From assembly GCF_021278985.1 (NCBI RefSeq), contig NZ_CP082833.1:5270001-5334000 (forward strand): a stretch of 64,000 nucleotides of DNA. The letters are read 5' to 3'. Position 1 is the stretch's first letter, and every line of letters begins with the position of its first letter. The notes under the pieces are model-generated. The model was not told the DNA's origin. It ran no database searches and saw nothing but the letters and a program-made list of their open reading frames with translations. This stretch comes from Citrobacter rodentium NBRC 105723 = DSM 16636 (GTDB lineage: Bacteria; Pseudomonadota; Gammaproteobacteria; Enterobacterales; Enterobacteriaceae). Below are positions 59,254-64,000 of this stretch, in pieces. The translations under genes and the position numbers were made by a program.

Positions 59254-59985
59254 TTAGGCCCGCCAGAGGCAACTTCCGCCCTTTTTCTCCACCAGATCGA
59301 GACGCGCCTCATGGGCGGCCACCTCCTCATCGCTGGCGAAAACAACGCGTAATTTGCGGGCCTGACGTACAAGGCGCTGGATTGTCTCCTCACCCTGCTG
59401 CTGCTGCGTCTCCCCTTCCATCGCAAACGTCATTGATGTCTGTCCGCCGGTCATCGCCAGATAGACGTCGGCGAGGATCTGGGCATCGAGCAGTGCGCCG
59501 TGCAGCGTACGCTTGCTGTTATCTATCTCATAGCGCGAGCAGAGCGCGTCAAGGCTGTTACGCTTGCCGGGAAACATCTTTCTCGCCAACGCCAGGCTAT
59601 CGGTGACTTTACAGAAGCTGCTGGTTTTCGGGATGTCGCGATTGAGCTTACTGAACTCGTAGTCCATAAAGCCGATATCAAACGAAGCGTTATGAATCAC
59701 CAGCTCGGCGCCGCGAATATAGTCAAGAAATTCATCCGCTACGTCTGCAAACGTCGGCTTATCCAGCAGGAATTCATCCGCAATGCCGTGGACGCCGAAC
59801 GCTTCCGGGTCCACCAGCCGGTCGGGCTTCAGATAAATGTGAAAGTTATTGCCCGTCAAACGCCGGTTCACGACCTCCACGGCGCCGATCTCAATAATCT
59901 TATGCCCTTCATAGTGCGCGCCAATCTGGTTCATACCGGTGGTTTCGGTATCCAGGACGATCTGTCGTGTAATTGCAGTGCTCAT
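59254..59985 (-). CDS. dnaQ: DNA polymerase III epsilon subunit (proofreading exonuclease)
   Basis: 243 residues from MSTAITRQIVLDTETTGMNQ. Exonuclease motifs: DTETTG (Exo I), VIHNASFDIGFMDYE (Exo II) and LHGALLDAQI (Exo III). It proofreads replication in the polymerase III core. Divergent from rnhA with a 63-bp shared promoter region, as in E. coli. Two more in-frame ATG lie upstream at 59994. Confidence 0.96.
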   Translation of the reverse strand: MSTAITRQIVLDTETTGMNQIGAHYEGHKIIEIGAVEVVNRRLTGNNFHIYLKPDRLVDPEAFGVHGIADEFLLDKPTFADVADEFLDYIRGAELVIHNASFDIGFMDYEFSKLNRDIPKTSSFCKVTDSLALARKMFPGKRNSLDALCSRYEIDNSKRTLHGALLDAQILADVYLAMTGGQTSMTFAMEGETQQQQGEETIQRLVRQARKLRVVFASDEEVAAHEARLDLVEKKGGSCLWRA

Positions 59986-60048
59986 AGCGGTCATTTATGT
60001 CAGACTTGTCGTTTACGGTTCGATTCAATTACAGGAAGTCTACCAGAG

Positions 60049-60516
60049 ATGCTTAAACAGGTAGAAATTTTCACCGATGGCTCCTGTCTGGGGAATCCAG
60101 GTCCCGGGGGTTATGGTGCGATTTTACGCTATCGCGGGCGCGAAAAAACCTTCAGCGAAGGCTATACCCTCACCACCAATAATCGCATGGAGCTGATGGC
60201 GACCATCGTCGCGCTGGAGGCACTGAAAGAACATTGCGAAGTCATTTTAAGCACCGACAGCCAGTACGTGCGCCAGGGGATCACCCAGTGGATCCACAAC
60301 TGGAAAAAACGCGGCTGGAAAACCGCCGAGAAAAAGCCGGTAAAAAATGTCGATCTCTGGAAGCGTCTGGATGCCGCGCTCGGTCAGCATCAGATCAAAT
60401 GGGAATGGGTAAAAGGCCACGCCGGTCATCCGGAAAACGAACGCTGCGATGAACTGGCCCGCGCGGCCGCCATGAACCCTACGCAGGAAGATATCGGCTA
60501 TCAGGTCGAAGCCTGA
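60049..60516 (+). CDS. rnhA: Ribonuclease HI
   Basis: 155 residues from MLKQVEIFTDGSCLGNPGPG. Catalytic D10, E48 (NNRMELMATI), D70 (LSTDSQYVRQ) and D134 region (ERCDELARAA). It cleaves RNA in RNA:DNA hybrids. The 3' end overlaps convergent yafS by 16 nt. Confidence 0.97.
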   Translation: MLKQVEIFTDGSCLGNPGPGGYGAILRYRGREKTFSEGYTLTTNNRMELMATIVALEALKEHCEVILSTDSQYVRQGITQWIHNWKKRGWKTAEKKPVKNVDLWKRLDAALGQHQIKWEWVKGHAGHPENERCDELARAAAMNPTQEDIGYQVEA

Positions 60517-61235
60517 TCGTCCGGCTTGCGATATTGCCGGGTCGCCCCAACGGCCTGGGGAATGCGCGCTTTGGCCTTGCTTTGTTTCATCGGGTTCAGC
60601 GTAAGTGGAATGGTCCGCTTACGCGCCACAATCAGCTGCATACAGCCCAGCGCGGGAAGGTGCGCGCTCAGCATTTTTCCGCCATTCTTTTTCCACGGCA
60701 ACACGTGAAAGCGGCTGTAGTGCAGCACTTCAAAATTGAGTAATGACAGCCAGTCCAGCTGACGCATCAGGGTAAACATTCGACTATTATAAGGCGGAGT
60801 TTTGCGCAGCACCGGCACCAGCTTACGCAGCCCCATCAGGCTCACCGGGTTAAACCCGCTCAGCACCAGCCAACCGTCATCAATCAGCACGCGATCGGCC
60901 TCGCGCAGTAAACGATGCGGATCCGTACACCAGGGCAGCGCGTGCGCCAGCAGGCACACATCGACTGACTTTGGCGCAAAAGGAAGAAAAAGCGGATCGG
61001 CCTGAACCTGGACGGGCGAACCGCCGATCGACACGCTAACCTGATGAGACACCGCGCAGGCTTCCGAGTTGATTTCCGCACTCAAATTGCCCACTTTAAG
61101 CAGGTGAAAACCATACATTTTGGCGAACCACGGGTTAAGCTGCTGTTCCAGCGCCTGCCGATAGTATTCGCCCCAGGGCATATCGCCCCAGCGTTCAGGA
61201 GCGACGACTGTTTTCGGGTTCCTTGCCGGTTTCAT
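60501..61235 (-). CDS. yafS: YafS, class I SAM-dependent methyltransferase-like protein
   Basis: 244 residues from MKPARNPKTVVAPERWGDMP. A degenerate methyltransferase fold: LPFAPKSVDVCLLAHALPWC and LREADRVLIDDGWLVLSGFN are motifs around the AdoMet site. Substrate unknown. Divergent from gloB with a short gap, as in E. coli. Confidence 0.9.
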   Translation of the reverse strand: MKPARNPKTVVAPERWGDMPWGEYYRQALEQQLNPWFAKMYGFHLLKVGNLSAEINSEACAVSHQVSVSIGGSPVQVQADPLFLPFAPKSVDVCLLAHALPWCTDPHRLLREADRVLIDDGWLVLSGFNPVSLMGLRKLVPVLRKTPPYNSRMFTLMRQLDWLSLLNFEVLHYSRFHVLPWKKNGGKMLSAHLPALGCMQLIVARKRTIPLTLNPMKQSKAKARIPQAVGATRQYRKPDDQAST

Positions 61236-61268
61236 CACAACCATCCGTTACGCATTGAGAGGTAATTT

Positions 61269-62024
61269 ATGAATCTTAACAGTATTCCGGCATTTCAGGA
61301 CAATTACATCTGGGTTCTGAGCGATAACCAGAGCCGATGCCTGATCGTCGACCCGGGCGATGCCGCCCCGGTGTTGCAGGCTATCGCTGAAAATCAGTGG
61401 CAGCCAGAGGCCATTTTGCTCACCCACCATCATCACGATCATGTGGGCGGCGTGAAGGCGCTGGTGCAGAAGTTCCCACATCTTGTGGTGTATGGGCCAG
61501 CAGAAACGCAAGATAAAGGGGCGACCCGGATAGTCAATGATGGCGATTCCATTCTCATTCTGGGGCATGAATTTCGAATTTTTGCCACGCCCGGTCACAC
61601 TTCAGGACATATCTGCTACTTCAGTCACCCTTATCTTTTCTGCGGAGATACGCTGTTTTCCGGTGGCTGCGGTCGCCTGTTTGAGGGCACGGCAAGCCAG
61701 ATGTATCAGTCACTTAAAAAAATAGCTGCGCTTCCTGACGATACGTTAATTTGTTGTGCGCATGAGTATACATTAGCGAATATGAAGTTTGCCCTTAGCA
61801 TACTTCCGCACGATTCGTTCATAAATGATTATTACCTAAAAGTTAATGAGTTACGGGCAAAAAAACAAATGACACTCCCCGTAATTCTGAAAAATGAGCG
61901 ACAAAATAATATTTTTTTGCGAACAGAAGATGCTGATCTAATTAAAGAAATCAACAAAGAAACAATATTGCAACAACCTGAGCAGCGTTTTGCATGGTTA
62001 AGGTCAAAGAAAGACAGCTTCTGA
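61269..62024 (+). CDS. gloB: Glyoxalase II (hydroxyacylglutathione hydrolase)
   Basis: 251 residues. Metallo-beta-lactamase fold with the binuclear site motif THHHHDHVGG (about 53-62), further ligands in ATPGHTSGHICYF, FCGDTLFSGGCGRLFEG and CCAHEYTLANMKF. It hydrolyses S-lactoylglutathione to lactate and glutathione. The 3' third is unusually AT-rich compared with the 5' part. Confidence 0.95.
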   Translation: MNLNSIPAFQDNYIWVLSDNQSRCLIVDPGDAAPVLQAIAENQWQPEAILLTHHHHDHVGGVKALVQKFPHLVVYGPAETQDKGATRIVNDGDSILILGHEFRIFATPGHTSGHICYFSHPYLFCGDTLFSGGCGRLFEGTASQMYQSLKKIAALPDDTLICCAHEYTLANMKFALSILPHDSFINDYYLKVNELRAKKQMTLPVILKNERQNNIFLRTEDADLIKEINKETILQQPEQRFAWLRSKKDSF

Positions 62025-62095
62025 CAATTCCGGGTTGCCTTTTCAAAACTTCGCCGTTATGATCGGTCGTCTTTTAAGCAACTATTGACACACAC

Positions 62096-63463
62096 ATGAA
62101 GGCAAAAGCGATATTACTCGCCTCTGTCCTGCTTGTGGGTTGCCAGTCGTCTCAGCACGCAGGCAACGTCCAACAGCACGCACAGAGCCTTTCTGCAGCT
62201 GGTCAAGGGGAAGCAGGAAAGTTTACGAGTCAGGCACGATGGATGGACGATGGGACGTCCCTCGCGCCGGATCAGGACTTGTGGGCTTTCATTGGCGACG
62301 AGCTAAAGATGGGAATTCCGGAAAATGACCGGATTCGCGAACAGAAACAGAAGTATTTACGCAATAAGAGCTATCTCCACGATGTAACTTTACGGGCAGA
62401 GCCGTATATGTACTGGATAGCCGGGCAGGTTAAAAAACGTAACATGCCTATGGAACTGGTACTACTACCCATAGTGGAGAGCGCTTTTGATCCTCACGCG
62501 ACGTCTGGCGCCAATGCCGCAGGCATCTGGCAGATCATACCGAGCACGGGGCGCAATTATGGGTTAAAACAGACCCGCAGCTATGATGCGCGTCGCGACG
62601 TTGTGGCCTCCACAACCGCAGCGCTCAACATGATGCAGCGTCTGAACAAAATGTTTGATGGCGACTGGCTACTGACCGTTGCGGCGTATAACAGCGGCGA
62701 AGGTCGGGTCATGAAGGCGATTAAAACGAACAAGGCGCGTGGTAAATCCACCGACTTCTGGTCGTTGCCGTTGCCGCGTGAAACGAAGCTGTACGTCCCT
62801 AAAATGCTGGCCCTGAGTGATATTCTCAAGAACAGCAAGCGCTACGGCGTAAACCTGCCAACGCCGGATGAAAGCCGCGCTCTGGCGCGTGTACGCCTGA
62901 ACAGCCCGGTTGAAATGGCGCAGGTTGCGGATATGGCGGGTATGCCTGTCAGCAAGCTGAAGACCTTTAACGCTGGCGTGAAAGGGTCTACGCTGGGCCT
63001 CAGCGGTCCGCAGTATGTGATGGTGCCAAAGAAGCATGCAGCGCAACTGCGTGAATCTCTGGCTTCAGGCGAGATTGCCGCCGTGCAGTCGACGCTGATC
63101 GCCGACAACAGCCCGCTGAACAGCCGCAGCTATACCGTTCGCTCCGGCGATACGCTTTCCGGCATTGCATCACGTCTCGGCGTGAGCACCAAAGATCTCC
63201 AGCAGTGGAACAAACTGCGCGGATCGTCGCTGAAAGTGGGTCAAAGCCTGACGGTTGGCGCAGGCAGCAGCGCGCAGCGACTGGCTAACAATAGCGACAG
63301 TATTACCTATCGCGTACGTAAAGGCGATTCGCTTTCCAGCATCGCCAGACGTCACGGCGTGAACATCAAAGATGTGATGCGCTGGAACAGCGATACGGCA
63401 AATCTGCAGCCGGGCGACCAGCTGACGCTGTTTGTAAAGAACAGCAGCGCGCCGGACTCCTGA
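62096..63463 (+). CDS. mltD: Membrane-bound lytic murein transglycosylase D
   Basis: 455 residues. Lipoprotein signal AILLASVLLVGC with lipobox cysteine 16, an SLT domain with catalytic glutamate in PIVESAFDPHATSGANAAGI, and two C-terminal LysM repeats (YTVRSGDTLSGIASRLGVS and YRVRKGDSLSSIARRHGVN). It cleaves glycan strands with 1,6-anhydro ends. Full length. Confidence 0.95.
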   Translation: MKAKAILLASVLLVGCQSSQHAGNVQQHAQSLSAAGQGEAGKFTSQARWMDDGTSLAPDQDLWAFIGDELKMGIPENDRIREQKQKYLRNKSYLHDVTLRAEPYMYWIAGQVKKRNMPMELVLLPIVESAFDPHATSGANAAGIWQIIPSTGRNYGLKQTRSYDARRDVVASTTAALNMMQRLNKMFDGDWLLTVAAYNSGEGRVMKAIKTNKARGKSTDFWSLPLPRETKLYVPKMLALSDILKNSKRYGVNLPTPDESRALARVRLNSPVEMAQVADMAGMPVSKLKTFNAGVKGSTLGLSGPQYVMVPKKHAAQLRESLASGEIAAVQSTLIADNSPLNSRSYTVRSGDTLSGIASRLGVSTKDLQQWNKLRGSSLKVGQSLTVGAGSSAQRLANNSDSITYRVRKGDSLSSIARRHGVNIKDVMRWNSDTANLQPGDQLTLFVKNSSAPDS

Positions 63464-63478
63464 GCGCATCTGTAAATT

Positions 63479-63510
63479 AAAGGCACTGGTTTCCCCCCAG
63501 TGCCTTTTTT
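63479..63510. terminator. Bidirectional terminator, mltD / yafE
   Basis: AAAGGCACTGG (63479-63489) pairs with CCAGTGCCTTT (63497-63507), followed by T-rich sequence. It serves the two convergent genes. Confidence 0.85.
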
Positions 63511-63512
63511 AT

Positions 63513-64000
63513 TTACGCCGCTTTGTGCGCTTCGACCATGATCGTGTCGCTGGAAAACGAACCGTCATCCTGTAATCCGAAGTACGCTTTCACCTCCGTG
63601 GAGGCGCTCTCCTGATAGATACGAATAGCGTCAACCAGCGCGGCAGGCGTTCGCATTCTCGCCACCCATGAGCTAAATTCCAGCGCCATACGGTCAGTTA
63701 CCACGCTATCCGTTATCAGGTTTGCCTCGTTGATCAATGACAGCCATTCACCGCTGGAATAATTACGCACATGCGAAGTGTCGCGTAACGCTTCGACGGT
63801 CTGTAACCAGATATCGCGCACCGGATGCCCGGGCGACATGATATCCATTACAATCAGCACGCCGCCCGGCTTTAATACCCGATTAACTTCCCGCAGCGCC
63901 TGCCCGACATCATGCCAGTGATGAGCGGAATAACGGCTGATGACGATGTCGAAAGCGCCCGCCTCGAATGGCAGACTTTCAGCATACCCCTGACGGGTGA
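63513..64000 (-). CDS. yafE: YafE, SAM-dependent methyltransferase (partial, N-terminus outside window)
   Basis: The frame is open from 63513 to the window edge. Residues LPFEAGAFDIVISRYSAHHW and REVNRVLKPGGVLIVMDIMS are late motifs of UbiE/BioC-type methyltransferases. The C-terminal half matches E. coli YafE. The start and AdoMet-binding GxGxG lie beyond 64000. Confidence 0.9.
   Translation of the reverse strand, partial: TRQGYAESLPFEAGAFDIVISRYSAHHWHDVGQALREVNRVLKPGGVLIVMDIMSPGHPVRDIWLQTVEALRDTSHVRNYSSGEWLSLINEANLITDSVVTDRMALEFSSWVARMRTPAALVDAIRIYQESASTEVKAYFGLQDDGSFSSDTIMVEAHKAA

Noticed and set aside
59500..60048. In-frame 5' extension of rnhA across dnaQ
   Set aside because: The conserved RNase HI protein starts at 60049; the upstream part is the antisense of dnaQ.
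1..64000. CRISPR arrays, rRNA genes or integrase-type islands
   Set aside because: No regularly spaced repeats, no rRNA sequence, and no tyrosine integrase next to aspV or elsewhere in the window.

Overview
The window is enterobacterial chromosome of the Escherichia/Citrobacter/Salmonella type. The conserved block lpcA(gmhA)-fadE-yafV-aspV-dnaQ-rnhA-yafS-gloB-mltD-yafE is present. Next to yafL/yafK/yafJ lies a Flag-2 (lateral-type) flagellar cluster, with gene order and strands as in Flag-2-positive Escherichia and Citrobacter. Citrobacter rodentium or a close relative is plausible, but the sequence alone does not prove a species.

Layout. (1) 1-273: the 5' part of the export ATPase gene lfiI (fliI), cut by a phage. 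(2) 274-39633: a complete Mu-like transposable prophage of 39,360 bp. It carries a leftward repressor, Ner, transposase A and target activator B. An early operon of small genes follows, ending in GemA, then a Mor/C activator, lysis genes, terminase, portal, head, contractile tail, baseplate and two tail-fibre modules. An IS4-family element (11705-13134) sits in the terminator hairpin behind mor. (3) 39634-50378: the rest of Flag-2. lfiG is truncated by the phage, lfiF and lfiE are intact, lafK carries a one-base frameshift, and the lfiMNPQR-lfhBA operon is intact. (4) 50485-54034: yafL, yafK, yafJ and gmhA, with an unrecognised membrane-protein gene and a REP/BIME. (5) 54234-57596: fadE with a FadR operator, then yafV; ivy is absent between them. 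(6) 57597-58900: an AT-rich patch beside tRNA-Asp with two small secreted four-cysteine peptides. (7) 59043-64000: aspV, dnaQ, rnhA, yafS, gloB, mltD and partial yafE.

Main conclusions. Both phage termini can be placed to the base: TG and CA ends, each with a transposase-binding repeat 16 nt inside. The flanking 5-mers do not match (TTAAC and ATTAC). The flanking genes are lfiI and lfiG, so lfiH and the ends of both neighbours are missing. This is the signature of a Mu-type adjacent deletion. With the lafK frameshift, Flag-2 should not assemble, although its export-gate genes remain intact.

The phage shows several signals beyond ordinary gene calls. A 16-27 bp motif is repeated at exactly the three places where Mu has late promoters. 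A 28-bp perfect palindrome with an extra half site, and a duplicated 35-bp hairpin, lie in the early region. There are tandem 58-residue paralogues, an ANR-family regulator gene, a cluster of secreted or membrane miniproteins, and a DNA methyltransferase gene between the terminase subunits. One tail fibre has six HxH motifs, four in an exact nine-residue register.
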